From: Candidatus Cloacimonadota bacterium
GTDB taxonomy: Bacteria; Cloacimonadota; Cloacimonadia; Cloacimonadales; Cloacimonadaceae
Length of the DNA: 33,916 nt
Direction: 5' to 3'
Assembly (NCBI GenBank): GCA_020532085.1
Contig: JAJBAV010000029.1
Span: 1-33,916, forward strand
Positions 1 to 8,643 of this stretch are shown here, one piece after another. The first letter of the stretch is position 1; the number at the start of each line of letters is the position of its first letter. Below the pieces are notes generated by a model. The model searched no databases. It was not told the DNA's origin and worked only from the letters and a program-made list of their open reading frames with translations. The position numbers were made by a program, and so were the translations under genes.

Positions 1-81
1 GAAAGTTACTCGTACTTGGACGAGAATAAAGAGATGGTCTCAAAACTGACCAATTTCAAATGGCTAAATTTGGATATATGA
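1..81 (+). CDS. C-terminal tail of a gene cut by the window edge (unknown)
   Basis: Frame 1 is open from the first base and reads 26 codons to a TGA at 79-81, ending in residues KWLNLDI. The peptide is plausible as the hydrophilic end of a protein, and the surrounding bases are AT-richer than the next gene. No family can be assigned from so short a stretch. It could also be a chance open frame. Positions 82-172 contain nothing I recognise. Confidence 0.3.
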   Translation, partial: ESYSYLDENKEMVSKLTNFKWLNLDI

Positions 82-172
82 AAGCGAAATGGTATAAAAA
101 CTGGTCTCTGGGCTCAGCTTGGTCCAATACGATACTTTTTCATCCGCCTGGGGCGATATGAGTTCGGTTGCG

Positions 173-215
173 GCACGCACAAAAAAGGCCGGAGCGAAAA
201 CTCCGGCCTATTTGT
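173..215 (-). terminator. Rho-independent terminator of the C25-like gene
   Basis: A perfect 9-bp stem (AGGCCGGAG at 186-194, CTCCGGCCT at 201-209) with loop CGAAAA is preceded on the plus strand by AAAAAA at 181-186. Read on the minus strand this is a GC-rich hairpin followed by a run of T, starting about 20 nt after the stop of the large minus-strand gene. The plus-strand side is also followed by ATTTGTTT, so it may work weakly in both directions for the gene tail at 1-81. Confidence 0.85.
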
Positions 216-229
216 TTGTCAAGGTCTGA

Positions 230-3200
230 TCATTTCAGCAGCACAGCCTTGCGCGAGGCTGTGAGCGCGGGTGACGCGATGCGGAAGAAGTAGATGCCAG
301 AGGCCACGGGGCGGCGGGATTCGTCGGTGCCGTCCCAGAGGATCCGGTGGGTGCCCGCGCCGAGAGGAGCTTGCAGCAGGCAGCGCACCAGCTGGCCCTT
401 CACGTTGTAAACGGCCAGGGTCACCGGGGTGGCTTCCGCGAGGTCGAACATCACGGTGGTGCTGGGGTTGAAGGGGTTGGGATAGTTCTGATGGAGCCGG
501 GAGACCAGCGGAGGTGTGTGTTGATCGTTGCCGTCCACATAGGGCCAGGCCACGCCAAGAACATCAGTGGCGACGCTGGCGCCGGCATCGTAGCAGGCCA
601 GAACGTAATAGCGGTATTCGCCGTCAACGGCTGGCAGTTCGCTCCAAGCGGTATCCGTAACGATGGCCATCAGTTCGAAGGGGCCGGAATTCAGCTTGCG
701 GAAGACCTGGTAGTTCAGCACGGTGGAGGGCGGGGCAGCGGGAGCTTCCCAGAAGAGGGAGAAGGTATCCTGGTTGACGCTGAAGTCCAGTCCGGAAGCG
801 GGTGTGAGCCAGGTGAGCAGAAAATCCTGCGGGAAGCTGGGGCTGCTCACGCTGAGATTCACGGGGAATACGCTTTGGGACTGGTATCCGGGGCCGGAGG
901 CAGTCACGTTGTGCACGCCCTCGGGCAGATAGAGGGTGTAGGCCCCGTCGGCATCTGGACGGGTGGTGATGGCTTCCGCGTTTTGCACGAAGAGGGTGGA
1001 ATAGTCATCCTCGGGACGGGTGGTCTGCACCAGGCCGCTCACCTTGCCGGCGAAGGGGATGAAGCCGGTGGTCTGAACGTCGTCCAGATACCAACCCTGG
1101 CCCTGGATCATGGTGTCCGCGGCAAAGGTCCAGCGAAATCTCACAGTCTGGTTGGAATAGGCGCTCAGCGAGAAGCGGGCCTGCGTCCAGCCATTGCTGT
1201 TGCCGGCATATCCGGGTCCGTTGAGGGCAGCCACGGACTGCTGGGTGTAGCCGTTTTCCGGGGTAAGCAGGGTCCAGGTGCTGCCGTTGTTGGCGGAGAT
1301 CTTCACGTTGCCGCCGTCATAGTTGAGTTCGGTGTCGAACCAGTGGTAAAATTCCAGGATGAAATTGCCACCGATGAAAACGGGCGGTGAGGTTAGTGTC
1401 CAGTTCACGTTGTTGGGATACTGCTGGTTGATGCGGGTGCCCCAGGCCTTGGTGCCGGAATGCGCGCCGGCGGTGGTGTCCGTTCCCCACTCCCAGCCGT
1501 TGGTGGCTGGCTGGGCCTCGAAAGCGCCGTTGTTGGCCTCAAAATCCTCGAACATGCCGGTGGTTCCCACATTGAGCAGAAAAACCTCGTTCTGGGCCTC
1601 CACCGCTTCGCCGAGGAAGGTGAGGTAGAAAGTGAGATTGTTGCCCACGATCACATTGGGCGAGAGGCTGACCTCGTAAATGGCCTGGCTCACTGCGCCG
1701 GCTGGAATGGCCGGGATCAGCTGCTGGGAATTCACCAAGGTAACGTCGCCACTAAGGCACATGATGTTGCTGGTGAGGTTGTAGGCGGCTACGGCGCCGT
1801 TGTTCACATAGTTCACGATCAGGTTGAAGGTCTCGCCGGGATCGGCCAGTCCGTCCACATCGCCCTGCAGGTCGCTGATATAGATCCCGCATAGCTCGAC
1901 GGCGGGTTTCTTGATGGTGAGCGTGAGGGGATAGGTCCATTCGTTGCCGTTGATGCTCACCTCAAACTGGAGGGGGATCACGAGGTTGTTGGTGCAGTCG
2001 GGCGAGGCGGTGACCATGAAAGGCACCACATTCACGGCGGAACCGCTTCCAGGTATGTCCGGACAGGCGCTTTGGGGATTGGCGATGGTGAGGAGGGGAC
2101 TCACGGTGGAGGCGGTGACCTGCACGTTGGTGGCGGTGTCGATGCCGAGGTTGTTCAGCTTGATGCCGATCTGGGCGGTCTCACCGGGTTCCAGCCAGGA
2201 ATTGGCGTTGGCGTCGTCGAGGATGAGTTCCCCCACCACCAGGTGAGCGCTTTGATGCAGCACGGGCACGGTGGTAATGAGCAGGGCCTTGCCGTTGGCG
2301 AGCGGCTCCGCGGCGGGCGGATACTGGTTGCTGAAGGTGTATTCAAGGCCGCGCAGGTTGGTGTGGTCGCGGATGCCCACGGTGCAGTGTTTACCATGGG
2401 TGGGGGTGTAGCCGCTGCTGCCGATGTCCACGTTGTTGAAGACCTTGTACTGGAACTTGATCATGCCGTCGCCGAGGCTGGAGGGATAGAAGAGGGGATC
2501 GTAGAAGATCACCTGGAAGGTTTCCTCGCTGCTGCGATTGTAGCCGTTTTTCAGGTTGTGGTACTGGATGATGAAGATGTGCTCGTTGGGGTCGTAATAG
2601 CGGTAGATGCCGCCTCCGGAGAGGATCACGAGGTCATCCCAGAAAGGCGCGATCATCGGTGAGGGACCCTGTCCGCCAGGCATTCTGCCGTTGCGGAATT
2701 CGCCGTCGAAAGTAACGCCCAGGGCGATGAAACCGTTCACGCAGACGGTGATCTGGTTGTAATCCACCCCGTAATAGCGGAAGGGGAAAGGCAGATCGAT
2801 GGTTTCAAGGGCATCGCTGCCCACTTGGTCACCTTCGTCTCCGTTGGTTCCGGAATCGTTGAGCCCCGTGATCAGGGTACCGCTGCCGCCCAGGCTGGGC
2901 ACGATCTCGACCCATTGGTAGCTGGGGCAGTCCGGGTAGGCGGTGTCCGAGACATCGTAGATGAAATAGCCGTATTCATCGGGTCCGAGGGGCGTGTTCT
3001 GCGCCACCGTGCCGATGGGCAGGGAAAAGTGGGTGATCTGTTCCAGACCGGAGGCGTTGTAGAGCCTCAGTTTGAAGGGGATCATCATTCCGGGGATCAG
3101 CAGGGGCCGGGCGAAGAGGCCAAAACCGTCGATGGAGGAGGCGTTCATGCCGGCAGGGATGCCACCGAAATAGGAGGTGCTGTCGGTTACCACCACCAGG

Positions 3201-5668
3201 TCGTTAAGTGCTGTGAGTTCGCCGTAAACATCGCTGGCGCCAAACACGGAGGAATTGCTTACGGTGATGGTGAGGATGCCGTTCTCGGAGGGATCGAGCA
3301 CGCTGTTGCCGCCGGCGCTTACGCTCTGGTTGCTCACGCTGAGGTCGGCGTTGAAGCTGCCCAGGTGGAAGATGGCCTGATAGCTGTTGGCAGCGCTGTC
3401 CGTGAGGTTGAGGATGAAACGGCAGTCGTGGAAGGCGGGGATGTTTTGCGCGAAGCTAACCAGGAAGGGCACGCTGTTCACGGTCGTGTGTTCGGCCAGG
3501 GTGGCCGGCCAGGCGCTGCTGGACTGGGTGATGTTCACCAGCGGATCGGCGGAGCTGAGCACCCCGGTAATGCCGTCGATGGTGGCGGCGGTGGAATTGC
3601 TTAGCTCCACGCTGAGGGCGACGGTCTCCCCCGCGTTGATGAAGTTGTCGCCGTTTCCGGAAGAGCCGGCGCTGCCGTCATCGGCAAAGGTTTTGGCATA
3701 AAAGACCAAAGAACCGGCGGGGTCGATCGGCAGGATCTGCTGGGCGGGCTTGTGATCGTGTTTGGAAGCGGTGATCAGCAGATCAGAGCTCACGAAATTG
3801 GGCACCTGCAGGGTGACCTCACCGCTGGCATCAGTGAAGCCTTTGGCCACCACGTCGCCGTAGCCGTCGCTGTAGAGAGTAACGCTCACATCAGCCAGGG
3901 GATTCATGGAAGTGTCAGAGATCTGGATGTCCACCAGGCTGGTACCCCGCGGGATGGAATCCGGAGCGCTAATGACAAGGGATCCGGGTATGCCGATGAA
4001 GGTTTCCACGGTGGGGTCTCCCATCAGGTTGCACCAGTGGGCGAAATAATTCGTCTGGGTGGGGTTGGCCTGGCCGTAGATGTTATAGAGGTAAAGGCGT
4101 CCGTTGAGCAGGGCCTCACCCATGTTGCGCATGCCATAGAGGAAGATGCCGTCGAAAATGCCGCTGGAAAGTGCGTTGTTGAACATCGTGTGGGTGCCGG
4201 AGGTAGCCATGCCGATGGCGGTGAGGGCGCCTTTGGGAACGGCTTCCGTGCCCAGGCGAACGAAGGCTTCGGAGGTGGCGGGACCGTAGGTGGAGGCATA
4301 GCTGCCGGTGCCGCAAGTGAGGATCACAGCGTGTGGCAGGCGAGGACCGTTGTTCAGGGCGCTGCCGGGATCCCAGCCGCTCATGCCGATGTAGCCGCGG
4401 TAGTTGAAGAAGCTCACGCCTGTGTTGATGCCGGAATTGATGGTGGAGGAATAGCCCCCGGAGTAGTTCTCGATGTAGCTGTAGTCGGGATTGACGCTGT
4501 GGGTCATCTCGTGGATGTGCTGGTTGGTGTAGATGGTGGAGATGCCGGAGGAGGAGGGATCGCCGATCAGCAGCATGCGGTTTAGCCAGGCGGCGGCAGC
4601 GGGATCGTTGTTGATGTTCTTTTCGTAGGTGTAGACCTTGTTCAGCAGGGTGTTCAGCTGCGAAAGGTTTTCGGCGGAAAGGCGGCCGATGAAGACATCC
4701 CCAAGCAGGTCACCACCGGCCAGATGGGTGTAGGGATAATCACCTTCCCCGGCGTAGGAACTGTAGTTTTCGGTCCAGGCCGGGATCGGATAGCTGCCGA
4801 TGGTATCGCCCAGCAGGATCACGAAATCCGGGCGGGTTTCCGGATCGTTGTACTGGCCTTGGATATAGTTCTTGATGGCGGTGGTGCTGGTCCCGCCGGC
4901 CTGGGTAGTGCTCACCACGGTGACAGTGTAGCCTTTCTGGCGTTTCCAGGTGGCGAATTCCAGGACTTTGGCCAGGAAAACCGGATCGCTGTTGTTGCCG
5001 TGGATCAGCAGGATGCGGGCGTGGGCGGGCGCTGTAACCAGTCTGCTGTAATCGGCAAAATTGGCGATCTGGGCCTCGTAAATGTTTTGGAAAGCCTGGC
5101 TGTAGGTGCTGTAATCCGGAAGTTCATTCAAGCCGGGCTGGGAGGTGAAATCCAGGGTTACCTCGATGTCGCTGTAGGTGGCCAGGCGCATGGTGGCAGG
5201 ATCGTACTGGCAGGGGTGGACGTTGATCTGCACCACCCGGAAATCACGTAATATGGCGGGATCGGACGCGGTGGCCAGGATGTCGGGATAGAGTCCGCCG
5301 GCAGGGCTGGTTCCGTTCGCAGAACCTTCCCGGTGCAGCCTGGGGTTTTCCAACTGGCTGTATTCCACGCCGCCGTAGCTGTAAGATAGCGTGAAGCTGC
5401 CCCGGGGCGGGATCGCCACCATGGTGCTGAGCACGGGCAGTTCCGGCTGTCCGGGTTCCGAAGTGCTGAAAGCGCCTTCCATGCGGACTTCTTTCACGGC
5501 CTGACCCCCGTCTTCGCCAGCGGCAAGGCTCAAAGCGGGCACGGAGACCGCGAGTTTAAGCTGGCTGCCTGATGACCGGGCAACCGAGAATGGGTTGGTG
5601 GATGTTTCAGCGCCGAGAGCGGCAAGGCAGAGCAGGGCCAAAACTGATAGCGACAGGATCCTTTTCAT
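230..5668 (-). CDS. Giant secreted gingipain-like (C25 family) protein with type A T9SS sorting domain
   Basis: A 1,812-aa exported protein. The start chosen is the ATG at 5668 (MKRILSLSVLALLCLAALGA, a signal peptide), because an AAGGA lies about 7 nt upstream; an in-frame ATG 21 nt further up would spoil the signal peptide. Domains in order (approximate residues): signal 1-20; propeptide-like region 25-210; C25 peptidase-like domain 215-560; Ig-like 561-640; CARDB-like repeats near 670-700, 790-810, 1155-1190 and 1270-1310, each with a D-x-GE/PGE box; a beta-rich domain 900-1130; a jelly-roll or MAM-like domain 1370-1540; a carboxypeptidase-regulatory-like domain 1543-1612; FN3 1616-1706; and a C-terminal sorting domain from NYPNPFNPST to the end. 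The LTCGTG segment near residue 452 matches the gingipain nucleophile, but the usual G-H catalytic position reads NYRGYIG (near residue 424). It is either an unusual peptidase or an inactive adhesin. It probably acts at the cell surface after type IX secretion. Confidence 0.87.
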   Translation of the reverse strand: MKRILSLSVLALLCLAALGAETSTNPFSVARSSGSQLKLAVSVPALSLAAGEDGGQAVKEVRMEGAFSTSEPGQPELPVLSTMVAIPPRGSFTLSYSYGGVEYSQLENPRLHREGSANGTSPAGGLYPDILATASDPAILRDFRVVQINVHPCQYDPATMRLATYSDIEVTLDFTSQPGLNELPDYSTYSQAFQNIYEAQIANFADYSRLVTAPAHARILLIHGNNSDPVFLAKVLEFATWKRQKGYTVTVVSTTQAGGTSTTAIKNYIQGQYNDPETRPDFVILLGDTIGSYPIPAWTENYSSYAGEGDYPYTHLAGGDLLGDVFIGRLSAENLSQLNTLLNKVYTYEKNINNDPAAAAWLNRMLLIGDPSSSGISTIYTNQHIHEMTHSVNPDYSYIENYSGGYSSTINSGINTGVSFFNYRGYIGMSGWDPGSALNNGPRLPHAVILTCGTGSYASTYGPATSEAFVRLGTEAVPKGALTAIGMATSGTHTMFNNALSSGIFDGIFLYGMRNMGEALLNGRLYLYNIYGQANPTQTNYFAHWCNLMGDPTVETFIGIPGSLVISAPDSIPRGTSLVDIQISDTSMNPLADVSVTLYSDGYGDVVAKGFTDASGEVTLQVPNFVSSDLLITASKHDHKPAQQILPIDPAGSLVFYAKTFADDGSAGSSGNGDNFINAGETVALSVELSNSTAATIDGITGVLSSADPLVNITQSSSAWPATLAEHTTVNSVPFLVSFAQNIPAFHDCRFILNLTDSAANSYQAIFHLGSFNADLSVSNQSVSAGGNSVLDPSENGILTITVSNSSVFGASDVYGELTALNDLVVVTDSTSYFGGIPAGMNASSIDGFGLFARPLLIPGMMIPFKLRLYNASGLEQITHFSLPIGTVAQNTPLGPDEYGYFIYDVSDTAYPDCPSYQWVEIVPSLGGSGTLITGLNDSGTNGDEGDQVGSDALETIDLPFPFRYYGVDYNQITVCVNGFIALGVTFDGEFRNGRMPGGQGPSPMIAPFWDDLVILSGGGIYRYYDPNEHIFIIQYHNLKNGYNRSSEETFQVIFYDPLFYPSSLGDGMIKFQYKVFNNVDIGSSGYTPTHGKHCTVGIRDHTNLRGLEYTFSNQYPPAAEPLANGKALLITTVPVLHQSAHLVVGELILDDANANSWLEPGETAQIGIKLNNLGIDTATNVQVTASTVSPLLTIANPQSACPDIPGSGSAVNVVPFMVTASPDCTNNLVIPLQFEVSINGNEWTYPLTLTIKKPAVELCGIYISDLQGDVDGLADPGETFNLIVNYVNNGAVAAYNLTSNIMCLSGDVTLVNSQQLIPAIPAGAVSQAIYEVSLSPNVIVGNNLTFYLTFLGEAVEAQNEVFLLNVGTTGMFEDFEANNGAFEAQPATNGWEWGTDTTAGAHSGTKAWGTRINQQYPNNVNWTLTSPPVFIGGNFILEFYHWFDTELNYDGGNVKISANNGSTWTLLTPENGYTQQSVAALNGPGYAGNSNGWTQARFSLSAYSNQTVRFRWTFAADTMIQGQGWYLDDVQTTGFIPFAGKVSGLVQTTRPEDDYSTLFVQNAEAITTRPDADGAYTLYLPEGVHNVTASGPGYQSQSVFPVNLSVSSPSFPQDFLLTWLTPASGLDFSVNQDTFSLFWEAPAAPPSTVLNYQVFRKLNSGPFELMAIVTDTAWSELPAVDGEYRYYVLACYDAGASVATDVLGVAWPYVDGNDQHTPPLVSRLHQNYPNPFNPSTTVMFDLAEATPVTLAVYNVKGQLVRCLLQAPLGAGTHRILWDGTDESRRPVASGIYFFRIASPALTASRKAVLLK

Positions 5669-5692
5669 CCTCTTTTCCTTTATAGTCAAATT

Positions 5693-5719
5693 AAAAAACC
5701 TGGAGCTGATGCTCCAGGT
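5693..5719 (-). terminator. Rho-independent terminator between the LVIVD lipoprotein gene and the C25-like gene
   Basis: A perfect 9-bp stem (ACCTGGAGC at 5698-5706, GCTCCAGGT at 5711-5719) with loop TGAT is followed, on the minus strand, by six T (AAAAAA at 5693-5698 on the plus strand). It lies about 40 nt after the stop of the lipoprotein gene and about 25 nt before the start of the C25-like gene. It therefore ends the lipoprotein message, or sets the level of read-through into the large gene if the two share a promoter. Confidence 0.85.
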
Positions 5720-5760
5720 GATGGTATGTTTTCAAGCTAAATGGTTTTCGGGTACTTCGA

Positions 5761-6783
5761 TCAATCGATGGCATAGATGAGCACGCCCTGGTCCCGGGAG
5801 GCCACGACCAGTTTTCCCTGGTGGAATTTGGCGTTGTTGGTGTAGCCGGCGGAGCTCAGATTCTGTTTCAGAATGGGATTTCCGGGGGTGCTGACGTCAA
5901 AGAGGTAGATGCCGCCGCTGCCGGAACTCACCGCGGCCAGATTGCCCTGGACGTCCACGGTGGTGGCATAACCTGTGGTGTCGAAAGTCTTCACCAGCAA
6001 AGGTTCGTCCGGGGCGCCCACGTTCACCACGTTCAGGCCGCCCTGGCGGCTGGCCACGTAGGCATAGTTCCCGGCCAGCTTCACATGCAGGGCTTCGCCG
6101 GGCAGGGCGAGCTCGCCAACCTTCAGGCGGGTTACGCGGTCATAGACCAGCAGTCCGCGCTGCTGGGCAGCCACAAACACATAGTTGCTGTTGGCAGCGG
6201 TGCCTTCAGGCACCCAGGGCGACGTGACTATGCTGTAATCCGTGCCCAGATAGAGTTCACCGTTGTAGCGGGCGTAGAGCACCTTGGGTTCCGTGCCGCC
6301 CACCGCGAAGAATCCCTCCACGATGTTGTCGTCGGAAGGGTTGGGGATGGCGGTGAAGCTCATCGACATCAGATTGTCCGTTCCGCCCGTGATGGAATCG
6401 TGCAGCTTGAGCGAATCAAGATCGGCATAGTCGATGATGCGGATCTTGTCGGCGGCGTAGTATTCACTTAAAAACAGCAGTTTGTGCTCGCCGATGGCCG
6501 AGATGTTGCGGATCCTGGCCAGCACGGCGTCCGCGCTGGGCGGATAAACCTCCGGCCACCAGCGCTGCGAGTAGTCCGTGATGTCGATCAGGGAAATGCC
6601 GCCCTGGTCCTGGGCCACAAAGATATGGTCGTCGTCAAAGGACAGGTCCACCGGATTTCCCACCACCTGCACCTGTTTGATCAGAGTGAGGGTGTCCTGG
6701 TCCTGCCAGGCAGGATTGCGCCGGGCGCATCCGGACAGGACAAGCAGCACCGCCGCGAGTAAAAAGATATGCTTTTTCAGCAT
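5761..6783 (-). CDS. LVIVD-repeat beta-propeller lipoprotein
   Basis: A 340-aa lipoprotein. The start is the ATG at 6783, preceded by GGGAGGA at a good distance; a longer open frame upstream lacks a ribosome site and would bury the signal. The N-terminus MLKKHIFLLAAVLLVLSGC is a type II signal peptide with lipobox LSGC. The rest is made of repeated blades of about 40-45 residues of the kind GGISLIDITD, GGLNVVNVGAPDEP and GGIYLFDVSTPGNP, which is the LVIVD repeat pattern (PF08309) expected to fold as a beta-propeller. No catalytic residues are visible, so a scaffold or binding role at the outer membrane or periplasm is inferred. It lies upstream of the C25-like gene on the same strand, separated by a terminator hairpin. 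Confidence 0.8.
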   Translation of the reverse strand: MLKKHIFLLAAVLLVLSGCARRNPAWQDQDTLTLIKQVQVVGNPVDLSFDDDHIFVAQDQGGISLIDITDYSQRWWPEVYPPSADAVLARIRNISAIGEHKLLFLSEYYAADKIRIIDYADLDSLKLHDSITGGTDNLMSMSFTAIPNPSDDNIVEGFFAVGGTEPKVLYARYNGELYLGTDYSIVTSPWVPEGTAANSNYVFVAAQQRGLLVYDRVTRLKVGELALPGEALHVKLAGNYAYVASRQGGLNVVNVGAPDEPLLVKTFDTTGYATTVDVQGNLAAVSSGSGGIYLFDVSTPGNPILKQNLSSAGYTNNAKFHQGKLVVASRDQGVLIYAID

Positions 6784-7224
6784 GTAAAGATCCTCCCAAG
6801 GGATTGCCAGTTTAAGCTGGCAGGTAAAGGCGATGCAAGAATCGTTCCGAATCCGCCACAAGAAACAGGCAGCTCCCTGCCCCACCTGTTTTTTTCTTTA
6901 GGAGCCGCCCTCATTTCACTTCCCCTTCACTTCCCACTCGCCTCCCCCTCACTTCCCGCCTGACAGGGGGGAACTGTGCGGGAGGCGGGCAAGGGGCGCA
7001 CGGGAAAGGGCTTAGGGAGGAGTAAGGCGTTTACACATGATTTGAGGTTGCGGTCTGAAGTTCGATCGCTACGAATCAGCAGGGCCGGCAGGCTGGGGGG
7101 ATTCCGCTGCGCAACAATTTGCGAGCCGCATCCGCAAGCGGGCGTAACTTTTTCTTGACAAGGCGGCCAAGGTGTGGCATGTGGACTCACATGACGAATG
7201 TTTGAAACTGATCTGGAGGAATGC
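6784..7224. other. Divergent intergenic region with a pyrimidine-rich tract
   Basis: About 440 bp separate two divergently transcribed lipoprotein genes. The plus strand carries a C/T-rich stretch at roughly 6909-6960 with CACTTCCC occurring three times, then a G-rich stretch after 6965. A TTGACA at 7155-7160 could be a -35 box for the plus-strand gene, but no good -10 lies 16-18 nt downstream. A GCCAG/CTGGC hairpin occurs around 6806-6821 in the leader of the minus-strand gene. Open frames here have the composition of noise, and I see no gene. Confidence 0.5.
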
Positions 7225-8508
7225 TTGTCGCTGCTCAAACAAATACTGACTGCCGGCCTGCTGGCGCTCATGCTGATGAGCCTGGCCTGCAGTAAAAACA
7301 GGAGTCTGTACAGCCAGGCGGCGCGGGAATACCGGCGCGGCGAACTGGAAGCCTCCCTGAACAGCAGCGTGGAGCTGTTGCAGCGCAAGCCTGACTACTA
7401 CAAGGCCCAGAAGCTGGTCAAAAAAACCTATCCCCGTTTGCTGGAGGAAGGCGAGCAGCGGTTACTGGAGCTCGGCGAAGCGCCCCCGGAACAAAAATGG
7501 GACCGCAACGTGGAGGAATTCGCGCGCCTGGCCGGCTATGAAAACCAAGTGAGAAAGATCGACCCGCTGGTGAATCCCAAAACCGGCGAGAAATACAACT
7601 TTGAGTACCGCGGCTATCAGGACAAGCTGAACCAGAGCAGGCTCACCGCGGCGGAATACCACTATCAGAAGGCTTTGGAGATCCTCGGGCAGAGCGACGC
7701 TCCGGACCATCAGAGAAAGGCGGCGCAGGAATTTCAGGCCGCTCTAAACCATGTGCCCAACTACCGCGACGCGGCCCAGCTTTTCACCAACTCCCGGCGG
7801 CTGGCCACCAAACGCGTGGCCATCTCCGTTTTTGAAGACAAATCCGGCACCCGCAGCAAATACGGCGGCCTCATCGACCTGCTCACCGACACCCTGATCG
7901 CCAAGCTGGTGCAGGACAAAACGGTGAGCGAGTACTGGGATATAGTGAGCCGCGACCAGATCGAGGCCCTGCTCACCGAGCAGCTGTACGGAAACACGGA
8001 AGTACCGCAGGCTGAGAACAGCAACGAACTGAGCCGGCTGCTGGGCGCCCACGAGATCATGACCGGCAAGATCATCCAGGTGAATTACGTGCCCGAACGC
8101 ACCAGCGAACTGGAACTGAGGGAAACCAAAAACATGATCACCGGCAAGGAAAAATACACCACGGACAAAGGCAAGGTGCGTGAGCGCGAGGTGAAAGAGG
8201 ACGTTACCTGCGTTTACAAGCGCTACACCAAAACCGCTTCCGTGCGGATCACGGCCACTTTCAGCCTGATCGACGTGAAGACCGGCGTGACCAAAAACGG
8301 TGACACTGTGACCGCGGAATACCCCTGGACGGATGTTTGGGGCAGAGTGGTGAACGGTGGTGACGAGCGGGTGCTTTCGGCTGAAGCGCTGGCCCTCATC
8401 CAAAAGGAAGAACCCTTTCCCCCCGCGGAAATGGACATGGTGAATTTCGCCCTGGACAAGCTCAGCGACGAGATCGTGGCCAGGGTCCGCGCCTACGTCA
8501 GCCGTTAA
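7225..8508 (+). CDS. Lipoprotein with a CsgG/FlgO-like domain
   Basis: A 427-aa predicted lipoprotein. I choose TTG at 7225, since GGAGGA lies 5 nt upstream and the protein then starts MSLLKQILTAGLLALMLMSL followed by AC, a signal peptide with lipobox SLAC. An in-frame ATG at 7198 would add nine residues and has a poorer ribosome site. The N-terminal half (about residues 30-190) is helical, with TPR-like character (YKAQKLVKKTYP; RKAAQEFQAALNHVPNYRDA). From about residue 205 the segment KRVAISVFEDKSG followed by LTDTLIAKLV resembles the CsgG/FlgO/LpoB-type fold of outer-membrane-associated lipoproteins. The precise role is unknown; membership is inferred from pattern. It stands alone, with more than 130 nt to the next gene. 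Confidence 0.7.
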   Translation: MSLLKQILTAGLLALMLMSLACSKNRSLYSQAAREYRRGELEASLNSSVELLQRKPDYYKAQKLVKKTYPRLLEEGEQRLLELGEAPPEQKWDRNVEEFARLAGYENQVRKIDPLVNPKTGEKYNFEYRGYQDKLNQSRLTAAEYHYQKALEILGQSDAPDHQRKAAQEFQAALNHVPNYRDAAQLFTNSRRLATKRVAISVFEDKSGTRSKYGGLIDLLTDTLIAKLVQDKTVSEYWDIVSRDQIEALLTEQLYGNTEVPQAENSNELSRLLGAHEIMTGKIIQVNYVPERTSELELRETKNMITGKEKYTTDKGKVREREVKEDVTCVYKRYTKTASVRITATFSLIDVKTGVTKNGDTVTAEYPWTDVWGRVVNGGDERVLSAEALALIQKEEPFPPAEMDMVNFALDKLSDEIVARVRAYVSR

Positions 8509-8643
8509 ATTTTCCTCCCCGCCAAGGCGCTTTCCCGCCCCGCGGCACCGCTTTTCGGCCGGGGTAATTCCCAAAAAGCATTGACAATCCGGCCGGAGCC
8601 AAAAAATGAGTTTCAAAAAGAAAAAATCCCTATGGAGACGTAA

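Noticed and set aside
347-5251. Several long plus-strand frames (347-1390, 2825-3604, 3752-4585, 4724-5251)
   Set aside because: All are mirror frames of the C25-like gene, which has a clear start, domains and terminator.
6927-7388. 153-codon minus-strand frame in the divergent gap
   Set aside because: Ser/Arg/Pro-rich noise overlapping the lipoprotein gene and the pyrimidine tract, with no ribosome site.
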